A stretch of DNA of 64,000 nucleotides from Bacillus subtilis subsp. subtilis (GCA_021733645.1 JAHREJ010000005.1:1-64000); one strand, 5' to 3'. Positions 16,196-26,591 are shown, counted from the stretch's first letter. Numbers and translations: made by a program. The notes: generated by a model not told the origin, from the letters alone.

Positions 16196-17332
16196 ATGAG
16201 CACCACCACCATCGACTTCACCTCGTTCCTCAAGCTGATGGCGCACCAGAAAGCGTCAGACCTGTTCATCACCGCCGGCATGCCGCCGGCGATCAAGGTC
16301 AACGGCAAGATCTCGCCGATCACCCAGACCCCGCTCACCCCGCAGCAGAGCCGGGACCTGGTGCTGAACGTGATGACGCCGGCGCAGCGCGAGGAATTCG
16401 AAAAGACCCACGAGTGCAATTTCGCCATCGGCCTGTCCGGCGTCGGCCGTTTCCGTGTGAGCTGCTTCTACCAGCGCAACCAGGTGGGCATGGTGCTGCG
16501 TCGCATCGAGACGCGCATTCCCACCGTGGAAGAACTGAGCCTGCCGCCGATCATCAAGACCCTGGCGATGACCAAGCGCGGCATCATCCTGTTCGTGGGG
16601 GCTACCGGTACCGGTAAATCGACCTCGCTGGCAGCGATGATCGGCTACCGCAACCACAACTCGACCGGGCACATCATCACCATCGAAGACCCCATCGAAT
16701 TCGTGCACAAGCACGAGGGCTGCATCATCACCCAGCGCGAAGTGGGCATCGATACCGACAGCTGGGAAGCGGCGCTGAAGAACACCCTGCGCCAGGCCCC
16801 GGACGTGATCATGATTGGCGAGGTGCGTACCCGCGAAGGCATGGACCACGCCATCGCGTTTGCCGAAACCGGCCACCTGGTGCTGTGTACGCTGCACGCC
16901 AACAACGCCAACCAGGCGATGGACCGCATCATCAACTTCTTCCCCGAAGACCGCCGCAACCAGCTGCTGATGGATCTGTCGCTGAACCTCAAGGGCGTGG
17001 TGGCCCAGCAGCTGATTCCTTCGCCCGATGGCAAGTCGCGCAAGGTGGCGATGGAGATCATGCTCGGCACGCCGCTGGTGCAGGACTACATCCGCGACGG
17101 CGAAATCCACAAGCTCAAGGAAGTGATGAAGGAGTCGGTGCAGCTGGGCATGCGCACCTTCGACCAGAGCCTGTTCGAGCTGTACCAGGCCGGCGAGATC
17201 AGTTACGAAGACGCCCTGCGCTACGCCGATTCGCAGAATGAAGTGCGGCTGCGCATCAAGCTGTCGCAGGGTGGCGATGCGCGCACGCTGTCGCAGGGCC
17301 TGGACGGGGTGGAGATCTCCGAGGTCCGCTGA
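16196..17332 (+). CDS. pilU: Type IV pilus accessory retraction ATPase PilU
   Basis: 378 residues, PilT paralogue about 30 residues longer at the C-terminus. Walker A GATGTGKST at 135-143, Walker B region DVIMIGEVRTREG and GHLVLCTLHANNANQA. It acts with PilT to add retraction force and needs PilT for activity in studied species. A CGGAG ribosome site lies 9 nt upstream of the ATG at 16196. Gene order pilT-pilU matches pseudomonads and xanthomonads. Confidence 0.96.
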   Translation: MSTTTIDFTSFLKLMAHQKASDLFITAGMPPAIKVNGKISPITQTPLTPQQSRDLVLNVMTPAQREEFEKTHECNFAIGLSGVGRFRVSCFYQRNQVGMVLRRIETRIPTVEELSLPPIIKTLAMTKRGIILFVGATGTGKSTSLAAMIGYRNHNSTGHIITIEDPIEFVHKHEGCIITQREVGIDTDSWEAALKNTLRQAPDVIMIGEVRTREGMDHAIAFAETGHLVLCTLHANNANQAMDRIINFFPEDRRNQLLMDLSLNLKGVVAQQLIPSPDGKSRKVAMEIMLGTPLVQDYIRDGEIHKLKEVMKESVQLGMRTFDQSLFELYQAGEISYEDALRYADSQNEVRLRIKLSQGGDARTLSQGLDGVEISEVR

Positions 17333-17442
17333 GGGGGTCTGGCAAAACCGGGGCGGCTCTGCGATCGTCGCGCCGTCCCGGGGGCCCGGGATACAGGGGG
17401 CGCCGGCACCTCGCCGGTAGATGCATTGCAGGTGATCCGCAT

Positions 17443-18027
17443 ATGGACGTGGACGATCCTTACCGTGCGCCGGCAACCTTGCCGGCCACCGCACCAGCGT
17501 TTCCACCGGTGCCGCAGTTCGCCTCGCGCGATGCCGTCGCCGGTGAGTACTACTCACCGCCCACCCTGAAACTGGCGTCGTTGTCGCTGGTGACGCTGGG
17601 GCTTTACCCGTTGTATTGGTTCTGGCAGAACTGGCGGGCCATCAAGCGTGAAACCGGTGGCACCCAGTGGCCGTGGGCGCGTGCGGTGTTCGCGCCGCTG
17701 TGGTCATTCCTGTGTTTCAGCGATCTGCGCGACATTGCCGTCAGCCGCCGTCGGGATCTGGCCTTTGCGCCCGGGCTGCTTGCGGCCGTGTACTTCCTGC
17801 TCAACCTGGCCGGGCGCCTGCCGGGTGCACTGACGCTGTTGTCATTGTTCACCTTCGTGCCGATCCTGCCGATCAACAGCCTGCTGCGCCGCTACCACCG
17901 CGAGGAAGGAGTGGACACCCGGCGTATGGACCGCTTCGGGGTGTGGCACATTCTGTTGCTGGTGTTCGGCGGCCTGTTCCTGCTGCTGGTGCTGTTTGGG
18001 TTTTCGTTGCCCGATACCGAGCGCTGA
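17443..18027 (+). CDS. Multi-pass membrane protein of unknown function
   Basis: 194 residues. A proline/alanine-rich cytosolic N-terminus (about 40 residues), then hydrophobic stretches near 43-62, 100-140 and 165-187. The segment LYPLYWFWQNWRAIK is like the first helix of small DUF4234-type membrane proteins. Function unknown. The next gene starts 8 nt after its stop, so the pair is likely co-transcribed. Confidence 0.75.
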   Translation: MDVDDPYRAPATLPATAPAFPPVPQFASRDAVAGEYYSPPTLKLASLSLVTLGLYPLYWFWQNWRAIKRETGGTQWPWARAVFAPLWSFLCFSDLRDIAVSRRRDLAFAPGLLAAVYFLLNLAGRLPGALTLLSLFTFVPILPINSLLRRYHREEGVDTRRMDRFGVWHILLLVFGGLFLLLVLFGFSLPDTER

Positions 18028-18035
18028 GTGCGCTG

Positions 18036-18680
18036 ATGGTCGATGCCCGCAACCATGTTCTGATCGACTATGAAAACGTACAACCCAGAACATTGGCCGC
18101 GTTGCGCGGCCCGGCGTTCCGGGTGCTCGTGTTCGTAGGTGCGGGCCAGGCCAGGATCAGCATCGATGTGGCTGAAGCGCTGCATGCGTTGGGCCCCGAT
18201 GCCCGCTACATACGCTGCAGCGGCAACGGGTCCAATGCGCTGGATTTCCATATCGCCTTCTATATTGGCGAGCTGGCCAGCCAGACACCCGGGGACGTTT
18301 TCCACATCGTCTCCAAGGACACCGGTTTCGACCCGCTGGTGACCCATCTTCGAGCGCGCGGGTTGCAGGTCAGCCGCGTGCCATCGGTGGAAAGCCTGCC
18401 GATGCTGCGTGCAGCCCTGCCCAAGGCACCCAAGGTGGCAACGGTCAAGGCGGCCGCAACGGCTGCGGCAGCGGTCACACCGATCGAGCGCGTCGTTGCC
18501 GCGTTGCGCAAGCAAGGGGCCGCCCGCCCGGGGTCGCCCAAGACCCTGCAGAACGCGATCGGTGCCATCTACCAAGGTGCCATGCCGGCTGCCGAGCGGG
18601 CGCGCCTGGTCCAGCAGTTGCAGCAGCGCGGATGGGTGAAGGTGGTGGGTAGCAAGGTCACCTACGCCCTGCCGGGATGA
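18036..18680 (+). CDS. NYN/PIN-like domain protein, putative ribonuclease
   Basis: 214 residues from ATG 18036. Resembles PIN-like NYN domains: HVLIDYENV with Asp11 and Asn14, NALDFHIAFYIGE with Asp70, and HIVSKDTGFDPL with Asp95 and Asp99 would form the acidic metal site. A Lys/Ala-rich linker (about 128-148) leads to a C-terminal winged-helix-like module (150-214) that could bind nucleic acid. Such proteins are candidate RNases; the target is unknown. It follows a membrane-protein gene by 8 nt. Confidence 0.78.
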   Translation: MVDARNHVLIDYENVQPRTLAALRGPAFRVLVFVGAGQARISIDVAEALHALGPDARYIRCSGNGSNALDFHIAFYIGELASQTPGDVFHIVSKDTGFDPLVTHLRARGLQVSRVPSVESLPMLRAALPKAPKVATVKAAATAAAAVTPIERVVAALRKQGAARPGSPKTLQNAIGAIYQGAMPAAERARLVQQLQQRGWVKVVGSKVTYALPG

Positions 18681-18711
18681 TCCCGTGTTCGGGGGCGCGC
18701 TGGATTGATGA

Positions 18712-19800
<1,089 letters not shown>

Positions 19801-19807
19801 CGTGGCG

Positions 19808-19836
19808 GGGCGTACCGACCGTGGGTCGGTACGCCC
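19808..19836. terminator. Perfect hairpin between convergent genes, probable bidirectional terminator
   Basis: GGGCGTACCGACC-GTG-GGTCGGTACGCCC, 13-bp perfect arms filling the gap between two converging genes. No T-run follows on either side, so it may act as a mixed terminator or be a REP-type element whose core (CCGACC/GGTCGG) is shared with SMAG repeats. Confidence 0.55.
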
Positions 19837-20658
19837 TCAGCCCCGGATGAACGCCAACAGATCGGCGTTGATCACCTCGGCATGGGTGGTGCACATGCCA
19901 TGCGGGTAACCTTTGTAGACCTTCAACGTCCCGTGCTTGAGCAGCGTGATGGAGCGCTCGGCCGAATCGGCGATCGGTACGATCTGGTCATCGTCGCCAT
20001 GCATCACCAGCACCGGCACGTCGATCTTCTTCAGGTCTTCGGTGAAGTCGGTTTCCGAGAACGCCTGGATGCAGTCGTAGTGCGCGTTGATCGCACCGGC
20101 CATGCCCTGTCGCCACCAGTTGTCGACCACGCCCTGCTGCACCGGCGCACCAGCGCGGTTGAACCCGTAGAAGGGAATGGGCACCTCGCGGTAGAAACTG
20201 GCGCGGCCGGCGACCAGTTGCGCACGGAATCCGTCGAACACCTCCTTCGGCGTACCGCCCGGGTTGGCCGCGCTCTTGATCATGATCGGCGGCACCGCCC
20301 CCACCAGCACCGCCTTGGCCACGCGGCCGGGCGCGGCCTGGGCCACGTAGTGGGCCACTTCGCCGCCCCCGGTGGAATGGCCCACGTGTACCGCATCGCG
20401 CAGGTCCAGGTGCGTTACCAGTGCGTTGACGTCGGCCACGTAGGTGTCCATGTCATGGCCGTCGCGGGTCTGCGAGGAGCGGCCGTGGCCGCGCCGGTCG
20501 TGGGCGATCACCCGGTAGCCCTGCAGCAGGAAGAACTGCAGCTGGCTGTCCCAGTCGTCGGCGCTGAGCGGCCAGCCGTGGTGGAACACGATCGGCTGAC
20601 CCTGTCCCCAGTCCTTGTAGAAGAGTTGGGTATTGTCAGGGGTGGTGACGTAGGGCAT
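19837..20658 (-). CDS. Alpha/beta hydrolase, non-heme chloroperoxidase type
   Basis: 273 residues from ATG 20658. Strong likeness to cofactor-free haloperoxidases/esterases: [12 protein letters not shown] (oxyanion region, 25-36), DRRGHGRS, nucleophile GHSTGGG with Ser95, acid Asp224 in DDDQIVP and His253 in YPHGM. The perhydrolase activity named in databases is often a side reaction of an esterase. The longer frame to 20766 has no conserved sequence. Confidence 0.92.
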   Translation of the reverse strand: MPYVTTPDNTQLFYKDWGQGQPIVFHHGWPLSADDWDSQLQFFLLQGYRVIAHDRRGHGRSSQTRDGHDMDTYVADVNALVTHLDLRDAVHVGHSTGGGEVAHYVAQAAPGRVAKAVLVGAVPPIMIKSAANPGGTPKEVFDGFRAQLVAGRASFYREVPIPFYGFNRAGAPVQQGVVDNWWRQGMAGAINAHYDCIQAFSETDFTEDLKKIDVPVLVMHGDDDQIVPIADSAERSITLLKHGTLKVYKGYPHGMCTTHAEVINADLLAFIRG

Positions 20659-20821
20659 GACGCGATCTCCTGGGCAGGAACGGGGGGAGGCAGGGCGCTT
20701 TGGCATGCTGCGCAGCGCGGCGTTCAATCGGCATGAAAGGACGATGTCGATTTCCGGCACTGGCACGCGTCATACCAGCAGGACTGGCCAATCCGGCCGG
20801 TCGTCCGGTGAGGCAACCGTC

Positions 20822-21040
20822 ATGAGCGTTACCCCCAAAGTGAAAGGCCCGGCGTCCGGTTTCCCCTCCATCGAGAAAACCTGCGGCCAACCGGTGGGTC
20901 ACTGGCTGGCGTTGCTGGTAGCCCAGGGTGGGCTCCAGCACACGGCACGGGTGGGTTTCCTGAAAACCGGGCACGGCCTGGGGCATGGGCACGCCAATGC
21001 ACGGGTGGCCCACCATCTGGCCGCGGCACCCGTGGCCTGA
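20822..21040 (+). CDS. DUF4287 domain protein
   Basis: 72 residues from ATG 20822. The block GPASGFPSIEKTCGQPVGHWLALL followed by a GLGHGHANARVAHHL tail is the DUF4287 pattern (IEKxxGxPxxxWxxL, then GHGHAN). Small cytosolic proteins of this type are conserved in proteobacteria without a known function; some are fused to DUF5655. Upstream in-frame sequence is not conserved in character. Confidence 0.75.
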   Translation: MSVTPKVKGPASGFPSIEKTCGQPVGHWLALLVAQGGLQHTARVGFLKTGHGLGHGHANARVAHHLAAAPVA

Positions 21041-21125
21041 GCGCGCGCCCGGTGCCGGCACCGGCAGTGGTAATGGTAGTGGTGGCATGCTGGGCGGCCT
21101 TGCCGCCGACAGGAGTCCGCCCGCG

Positions 21126-21824
21126 ATGTTGCGCTTCACCGAACTACGGGTGGATTCCAGCCCCGGAATCACGCAGGCCGGACGCGTGCTGGACCTCGCG
21201 TTTCGTGCCGATGCCTACCATGTCGCCGCCATCTTCACGGCGGCCCTGCCGGTGGACTACGTGCTCGATGGGGCCGGCGTGCTCACCCTCCAGTGCGGGC
21301 CGCCGGGCGACGAACCCAGCTACCAGCACTTCCCCGGGGCCCGCGTGGTCTGCGTGGACCCGTTCGATTTCGCCGCCTACGCCCGCACCGATCCGGCAAC
21401 CCGCGAGCGGACGATGCTGGCGCTGATCGAACAGCAGGGTTTGGCCCTGATCGCCCGCGTGGGGGCCGATCCGGCCCCGTGGCGGGCCGCCGCCGCGGCA
21501 GTGCGCGCGCAGGATTTCCAACGGGCGTGCGAGGTCCCGCGGCTGGGCCGGGCGCTGCCAGGCCGGGGCGGGAAGATCCAGGTGCATCGCTGCCTGGGGG
21601 CCGGCTTCGGCGAGCGTTGGGAGGCCCGCGTGCTGGATCGCAGCGGGGAACTCATCGCCTGCCACACGATGCGCACGCCGGCTGCGCTGGACCAGCGCGA
21701 TTGGTTCAAGCGGTCGGCGTGGGAGCAGGGGGTGTTCGTGGTGCGCCAGCGCCTGGGGCCGGTGGTGTTCACCCTGGCGCCGCCCACCGCGCAGGGCCCG
21801 GGCAGCTGCTGGCGCGCTGTCTGA
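21126..21824 (+). CDS. Unknown soluble protein
   Basis: 232 residues from ATG 21126, chosen because AGGAG (21111-21115) lies about 10 nt upstream; ATG 21087 is an alternative. No signal peptide or membrane segment. Mixed alpha/beta sequence without a motif I recognise; VVCVDPFDFAAYARTDPATRE may be a loop-rich core. Codon use matches the neighbours, so it is probably a real gene. Confidence 0.55.
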   Translation: MLRFTELRVDSSPGITQAGRVLDLAFRADAYHVAAIFTAALPVDYVLDGAGVLTLQCGPPGDEPSYQHFPGARVVCVDPFDFAAYARTDPATRERTMLALIEQQGLALIARVGADPAPWRAAAAAVRAQDFQRACEVPRLGRALPGRGGKIQVHRCLGAGFGERWEARVLDRSGELIACHTMRTPAALDQRDWFKRSAWEQGVFVVRQRLGPVVFTLAPPTAQGPGSCWRAV

Positions 21825-21892
21825 ATCATTTCACCTGCAACTGTCACGCTGATCGTGTCTAATACCGCTCCCCACGCACAGCCCCCACCCCC

Positions 21893-22600
21893 ATGTCCCT
21901 TGATTCCCATGGCCCCGCGCCGTGCGACGACGCTGACGGCCATCTGGTCACCGCTGGCCCGCTGACCCCGCCGCCGGACAGCGCCGGCACCGTGGCCGAC
22001 GAACAGGCGCTGCGCCATTCGGTGGCCGAGGACGTGCAGGGCATGATCCTGGCCACCCTGGTGGCTTCGTTGGGCCTGGCCATCTTTGCCAAGGGGGGGC
22101 TGATGATCGGCGGCATGGCCGGGCTGGCGTTCCTGGCCCATTACGCCTTCGGTTGGAACTTCGGGCTGGTGTTCGTGCTGGTCAACCTGCCGTTCTACTG
22201 GGTGGCGGTGCGCCGGATGGGCTGGGAATTCACCCTGAAGACTTTCGCGGCGGTCACCGCCTGCGGCGCGCTCACCGACCTGCTGCCGCGCTGGGCCGAT
22301 TTCGCCCACATCGCCCCGTTGTATTCGGCGCTGGTGGGCGGCGCGCTGGCCGGGCTGGGCATCCTGTTCTACATCCGCCACCGCGCCAGCCTGGGCGGGA
22401 TCGGCATTCTGGCGGTGTACCTGCAGCGCACCCGCGGCTGGAGCGCGGGCAAGGTGCAGATGTCCTTCGACACGCTGCTGATGTGCGTGGCCTTTTTCGT
22501 GCTGTCGCCGTCGCAGGTGATGTACTCGGCCATCGGCGCGGTGGTGCTCAGCCTGGTGCTGATGTTCAACCACCGCCCGGGCCGTTACATGGGTGTCTGA
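21893..22600 (+). CDS. YitT-family inner-membrane protein
   Basis: 235 residues. A 45-residue acidic/proline-rich cytosolic N-terminus, then five or six hydrophobic helices with glycine-rich blocks typical of YitT proteins (FAKGGLMIGGMAGLAFL, NLPFYWVAVRRMGWEFTLKT, ALVGGALAGLGI, HRASLGGIGILAVYLQ). Transport function is presumed but no substrate is known for the family. Only this one of the YitT pattern is in the window. Confidence 0.85.
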   Translation: MSLDSHGPAPCDDADGHLVTAGPLTPPPDSAGTVADEQALRHSVAEDVQGMILATLVASLGLAIFAKGGLMIGGMAGLAFLAHYAFGWNFGLVFVLVNLPFYWVAVRRMGWEFTLKTFAAVTACGALTDLLPRWADFAHIAPLYSALVGGALAGLGILFYIRHRASLGGIGILAVYLQRTRGWSAGKVQMSFDTLLMCVAFFVLSPSQVMYSAIGAVVLSLVLMFNHRPGRYMGV

Positions 22601-22608
22601 CCCGCAGG

Positions 22609-23142
22609 CTACCGGCGCGGGATGGCCCCCAGCTTCTGCAGGCGCGCGTACACCGGGCAGTCGGGGCTGTGCGCGCCGGGCAGGTAGCCCAGGCTCATCA
22701 GGAACTCGCCGGTGATCTCACCGCCGGTGAAGCGGAAGGTCTTCTTGAACAGCTTCACCCACGCGGCCTTGTCCTGCGGGTGGTGCGCGTCCAGCCAGGC
22801 CGCGAAGCTGCCGTGGCGGGCGCGCAGTTGCTGGATCACCTGCGCGTTGTGGACCGCCGCGTGCACCTTGAGCCGGTTGCGGATGATGCCGGCATCATTC
22901 AACAGCCGCTCGATGTCGCGCTCGCCGTAGGCGGCCACCCTATCCACGTCGAACCCGCTGTACGCGGCGCGGAAGCCCTCGCGTTTCTTCAGGATGGTTT
23001 CCCAGCTCAACCCGGCCTGGTTGATCTCCAGCAGCAGCCGCTCGAACAGCTCGCGCTCGTCGCGCTGCGGGAAGCCGTATTCGTGGTCGTGGTAATGGCC
23101 GTGCACCGGGTGGCCGGGGGCGATGAGGCAGTAGCCGCTCAT
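22609..23142 (-). CDS. tag: DNA-3-methyladenine glycosylase I
   Basis: 177 residues from ATG 23142. Removes 3-methyladenine from alkylated DNA in base-excision repair. The zinc snap ligands are placed as in Tag: Cys5, His18 (YHDHEYG), then His158-x3-Cys162 (HSPDC). The conserved Glu40 and Trp48 region (LEINQAGLSWETILKKR) forms the base pocket. Slightly shorter than E. coli Tag (187). Ends 8 nt from the convergent YitT gene. Confidence 0.9.
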   Translation of the reverse strand: MSGYCLIAPGHPVHGHYHDHEYGFPQRDERELFERLLLEINQAGLSWETILKKREGFRAAYSGFDVDRVAAYGERDIERLLNDAGIIRNRLKVHAAVHNAQVIQQLRARHGSFAAWLDAHHPQDKAAWVKLFKKTFRFTGGEITGEFLMSLGYLPGAHSPDCPVYARLQKLGAIPRR

Positions 23143-23248
23143 GGGGTTTCCTTGCAACGGGTGTTCATGGGCGCGGTCCGCGCGGGAGTGCACGCATCCT
23201 AGCGGACGCCTCACGCCCGTGCCGATGCCCAGCGGTTAGAATGGACCC

Positions 23249-23815
23249 ATGTCCGAGCTCTCCACCTCCCTCGCCCATCACCTGCTGGTCGCGCTGCCGT
23301 CGCTGACCGATCCCACGTTCGCGCGCAGCGTGGCGCTGATCTGCCAGCACGACGACAACGGTGCCATGGGCGTGCTGGTCAACCAGCCGTCCGAGTACAC
23401 CCTGGGCGACGTGCTGGCGCAGATGGAAATCACCACCGAGTGCAGCGACCTGCGCGGGAAAGTCGTGCTCAATGGCGGTCCGGTGCACCCCGAGCGCGGC
23501 TTTGTGCTGCACGACGATGCGCGCAGCTGGGATTCCAGCCTGGTCGTGGGCGAAGGCGTGTTCCTGACCACCTCGCGCGACATTCTCGAGGCAATGGCGC
23601 GCGGCGAAGGCCCACGCAATGCACTGGTCACGCTGGGATGCGCCGGCTGGAGCGAAGGTCAACTGGAAAGCGAGCTGGGGGAGAACAGCTGGCTGACCGT
23701 GCCGGCCGATGCCGAGCTGCTGTTCAGTACCCCATTTGAACAACGTTGGCAGGGCGCGGCATCGCGGATCGGCGTGGACCTGTTCCTGCTCACCGATTAC
23801 AGCGGCCATGTCTGA
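23249..23815 (+). CDS. YqgE/AlgH family protein
   Basis: 188 residues with the family blocks [47 protein letters not shown] and [11 protein letters not shown]. Function is not established biochemically; the gene is very often followed by ruvX (yqgF) as here, with an 8-nt overlap, suggesting a role in the same transcription unit with pyrB downstream. Confidence 0.93.
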   Translation: MSELSTSLAHHLLVALPSLTDPTFARSVALICQHDDNGAMGVLVNQPSEYTLGDVLAQMEITTECSDLRGKVVLNGGPVHPERGFVLHDDARSWDSSLVVGEGVFLTTSRDILEAMARGEGPRNALVTLGCAGWSEGQLESELGENSWLTVPADAELLFSTPFEQRWQGAASRIGVDLFLLTDYSGHV

Positions 23816-24305
23816 GTCCACCACGCCACCGCCGGCAGCTGCAGCGCCGGGCACCATCCGCCGCGACGGTACGGTGCTGGGCTTTGATGTCGGCTCACGC
23901 CGTATCGGCGTGGCCATCGGCAGTTCGTTCGGCACCCATGCACGCGCCATCGCGGTGGTCGATGTGCACGGCAACGGGCCGGATTGGGCCGCGGTGGAAC
24001 GCCTGATCAAGGAATGGCGGCCCGACGGCCTGGTGGTGGGCGACCCGCTCACCCTGGACGGCCAGGACCAGCCCAACCGCAAGCGTGCGCAGGGCTTTGC
24101 CCGCCAGCTGCGGGAACGTTTCAAATTGCCGGTGGTCCTGGTCGACGAGCGTTCCAGCTCGGTCGAGGCCGCCCGCCGGTTTGCGGTCGAACGCGCCGAA
24201 GGCCGCAAGCGCCGCCGCGATGCTGCCACCCTGGATGCCGTGGCCGCCGCGGTCATCATCGAGCGCTGGCTGTCCTGCCCGGACGATGCCACCCCCGTTT
24301 CCTGA
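23808..24305 (+). CDS. ruvX: Pre-16S rRNA nuclease / Holliday junction resolvase-like YqgF
   Basis: 165 residues. RNase H-like fold with the first catalytic Asp27 in [15 protein letters not shown], Glu in [10 protein letters not shown] and a late Asp in [10 protein letters not shown]. YqgF matures the 5' end of 16S rRNA in E. coli. A proline/alanine tail at the N-terminus is longer than in E. coli. Start ATG 23808 overlaps the end of yqgE, and pyrB begins 16 nt after its stop. Confidence 0.93.
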   Translation: MSESTTPPPAAAAPGTIRRDGTVLGFDVGSRRIGVAIGSSFGTHARAIAVVDVHGNGPDWAAVERLIKEWRPDGLVVGDPLTLDGQDQPNRKRAQGFARQLRERFKLPVVLVDERSSSVEAARRFAVERAEGRKRRRDAATLDAVAAAVIIERWLSCPDDATPVS

Positions 24306-24321
24306 CGCACAGACCCTACCC

Positions 24322-25272
24322 ATGACCGCCTCGCAACTCGATTCCGATGGACGCCTGCGCCACCTGCTGACCCTGGAAGGTCTGCCCCGTGAAACCCTGT
24401 TGCAGCTGCTCGACCGCGCCGGCCAGATCCGCGATGCGGCGGTGGGCCGGGTTGGCAACAAGCGTCATGTGCTCGGCGGTGCGGCGGTATGCACCTTGTT
24501 CTTCGAACCGTCCACGCGCACGCGCAGTTCGTTCCAGCTGGCCGCGCAGCGGCTGGGCGCGGACGTGCTGAACTTCGATGCGTCCACCTCGTCCACGCGC
24601 AAGGGCGAGACGGCCTGTGACACGTTGAAGAACCTGGAAGCGATGGGCGTGCGCGGCTTCGTGGTGCGCCATCCCGATGACGGTGCGGTAGCGGCGCTGG
24701 CCGCCGCGGCGGGCGAGGGCACCGCGCTGATCAACGCCGGTGACGGCCGCAGCGCGCACCCCACCCAGGGCCTGCTGGACATGCTGACCCTGCGCCAGGC
24801 CAAGGGCAGCGATTTCTCGAAGATGAAGGTGGTGATCGTTGGCGATGTGAAGCACTCGCGCGTGGCCCGCACCGACCTGCACGCGTTGCGCACCTTGGGC
24901 GTGGGCGAAATCCGCGTGTGCGGCCCGCAGTCGCTGCTGCCCGACGATGACACCCTGAAGGGCTGCATCGTCGGCCAGGATTTCGACGCCATGCTGGAAG
25001 GCGCCGATGCCCTGATGATGCTGCGCCTGCAGCGCGAACGCATGGAAGAAGGCCTGGTGCCGTCGATCGAGCAGTACCACGCGCAGTACGGCCTGGATGC
25101 CGCGCGTCTCAAGCGCGCCGGCCGGGATGCCGCCGTGCTGCACCCGGGCCCGATCAACCGTGGGGTGGAAGTCACCGACGAGGTGGCCGACGGCCCGCAG
25201 TCGTGGGTGCTGCGCCAGGTCGCCAATGGCGTGGCCGTGCGCATGGCGGTGTTGGAGACGTTGCTGGGCTGA
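24322..25272 (+). CDS. pyrB: Aspartate carbamoyltransferase catalytic subunit
   Basis: 316 residues. Makes N-carbamoyl-aspartate, the committed step of pyrimidine synthesis. Carbamoyl-phosphate site STRTRSSFQ from residue 64, HPTQGLLDM (aspartate/CP site), and HPGPINRG at 274-281 near the C-terminus. No pyrI or dihydroorotase-like pyrC' follows within the window, so its holoenzyme type is not visible here. Third gene of the yqgE-ruvX-pyrB operon. Confidence 0.96.
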   Translation: MTASQLDSDGRLRHLLTLEGLPRETLLQLLDRAGQIRDAAVGRVGNKRHVLGGAAVCTLFFEPSTRTRSSFQLAAQRLGADVLNFDASTSSTRKGETACDTLKNLEAMGVRGFVVRHPDDGAVAALAAAAGEGTALINAGDGRSAHPTQGLLDMLTLRQAKGSDFSKMKVVIVGDVKHSRVARTDLHALRTLGVGEIRVCGPQSLLPDDDTLKGCIVGQDFDAMLEGADALMMLRLQRERMEEGLVPSIEQYHAQYGLDAARLKRAGRDAAVLHPGPINRGVEVTDEVADGPQSWVLRQVANGVAVRMAVLETLLG

Positions 25273-25449
25273 GGCGCCCGCGGCGTCACAACCGGCACGT
25301 GTGCCCAACGCCGACAGTGAAGGTTGGCCGAGGCGATTGGCCAGGGGTTCCTGGTGCCGAACCGAAAGCATCCACGCAGGACGGGGATCTACGGGGTCAA
25401 CGCCCGCAGCGCCGGTGCTGCCCCGCCAACCTGCGTGGCGTCGGGGTGC

Positions 25450-26244
25450 TCAGCGCTTCTGCGCCCACAACCACTCCCACATGGCCGCATCGGCATAGGT
25501 GGCATCCCAGGCGTTGTGGTTGCCCTGCGGGTACTCGGTGTAGCGCACGTCCTTCGCGCCGGCCTGCTGGAACGCGGCGTGCAACCGGCGGTCGTCCTGC
25601 GGCGGCACCACATCATCGAGCGCGCCATGGAACATCCAGATCGGGGTGCGCTTCAGGCGCTGGGCGATGGCCGCATAGGGATCGGCTTCATGCGCCACGT
25701 TCGCCACGAACAACGTGGGCCGCACCGCACGCGGGGCCAGCACCGCGCCGCAGACCGGCACGATCGCGGCGAAGCGGTGGGGGTCGTCCAGGGCAATGTT
25801 CCAGCTGCCATAACCGCCCATCGACATGCCGGTCAGGTACTGGCGCTGCGGGTCGGCGTTGAACTCGGCCAGGGTGGCGTCCAGCGCCGCCAGGGCAACC
25901 CGGTTGTTGTCGCCCGACCATTCCTCATCGCCGGGTACCTGCGGCAGTACGACCAGCGCCGGGAAGCTGTCGGCGTGCGCGCGTAGATACGGGCCGAGGC
26001 CGGCCTCGGTCTGCGCGCGGTTGTTGTCGCCGCGCTCGCCGGAGCCATGCAGGAACAGCACCACCGGCAGCGCAGCGGCCTGCGCGCGTGCACCGCGCGG
26101 CACGAACACCTGGTAGTAGGCGGTGCGGCCCTCCAGCTTGATCGCGCGTGGCTCCAAACGCCCCACGTCCCCGCGGGGCGTCGCGCACCCGGTCAGCGTC
26201 ACCATCGCCACTGCCCATAGCAGCCAACCGGTGCGTCGCAGCAT
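25450..26244 (-). CDS. Lipoprotein esterase (feruloyl/acetyl-esterase-like)
   Basis: 264 residues. Lipoprotein signal ending VTLTGC with Cys near 19. Alpha/beta hydrolase related to polyhydroxybutyrate-depolymerase/LpqC-type esterases: LFLHGSGERGDNNRAQ (oxyanion region), nucleophile GMSMGGYG, acid in GALDDVVPP and catalytic His in YPQGNHNAW. Members cleave acetyl or feruloyl esters on plant polysaccharide. A LacI-type operator palindrome 14 nt upstream of the start supports control by a sugar-responsive repressor. Confidence 0.87.
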   Translation of the reverse strand: MLRRTGWLLWAVAMVTLTGCATPRGDVGRLEPRAIKLEGRTAYYQVFVPRGARAQAAALPVVLFLHGSGERGDNNRAQTEAGLGPYLRAHADSFPALVVLPQVPGDEEWSGDNNRVALAALDATLAEFNADPQRQYLTGMSMGGYGSWNIALDDPHRFAAIVPVCGAVLAPRAVRPTLFVANVAHEADPYAAIAQRLKRTPIWMFHGALDDVVPPQDDRRLHAAFQQAGAKDVRYTEYPQGNHNAWDATYADAAMWEWLWAQKR

Positions 26245-26257
26245 TGTCCGTCCTCGC

Positions 26258-26273
26258 CTGGAAACGTTTCCAG
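26258..26273. promoter_or_regulatory. LacI-family operator palindrome upstream of the esterase
   Basis: CTGGAAACGTTTCCAG is a perfect 16-bp palindrome with the central ACGT and TGGAAACG/CGTTTCCA halves typical of LacI/GalR-family sites. It ends 14 nt before the esterase ATG, a repressing position. No LacI gene is in the window. Confidence 0.72.
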
Positions 26274-26311
26274 TCTAAGTGGCAACGCGCGCTGGGGCAT
26301 CTTGCAGTGCA

Positions 26312-26578
26312 TCAGTCCGGGCGCGGCGCGGCCGCCAGGATCTCCATCTGCTCGATCGCTTCGGGATGGCCCTCGGCGGCGGCCGCCCGCACCTGGGCCA
26401 GGCTGGGGTGCACCACCAGCAGGATCGGGTTCTCGCACTGCGGGCAGTCGAACTGGGCCTCGTCTTCGTGCAGTTCCATTGCCATCTGGCGCGCGCTGCC
26501 CTGCCATTCGCAGGCCGCGCAGGTGTGGATCTGCTCGCGCCAGCCGGGCGAGAAGTAGTTGTCCAGGGTCAGTGCCAT
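26312..26578 (-). CDS. Small zinc-ribbon-like protein
   Basis: 88 residues with two CxxC knuckles, CAAC (about 20-23) and CPQC (about 45-48), 21 residues apart, forming a likely zinc ribbon, followed by a short helical tail (AQVRAAAAEGHPEAIEQMEILAAA). Family not recognised. It starts 13 nt after the stop of mgtE on the same strand, so may share its transcript. Confidence 0.7.
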   Translation of the reverse strand: MALTLDNYFSPGWREQIHTCAACEWQGSARQMAMELHEDEAQFDCPQCENPILLVVHPSLAQVRAAAAEGHPEAIEQMEILAAAPRPD

Positions 26579-26591
26579 CGGTGTTCCAAAG

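Noticed and set aside
25375-25405. Possible SMAG element (CATCCACGCAGGACGGGGATCTAC)
   Set aside because: The arms do not pair well; likely a decayed copy and not reliable as a feature.
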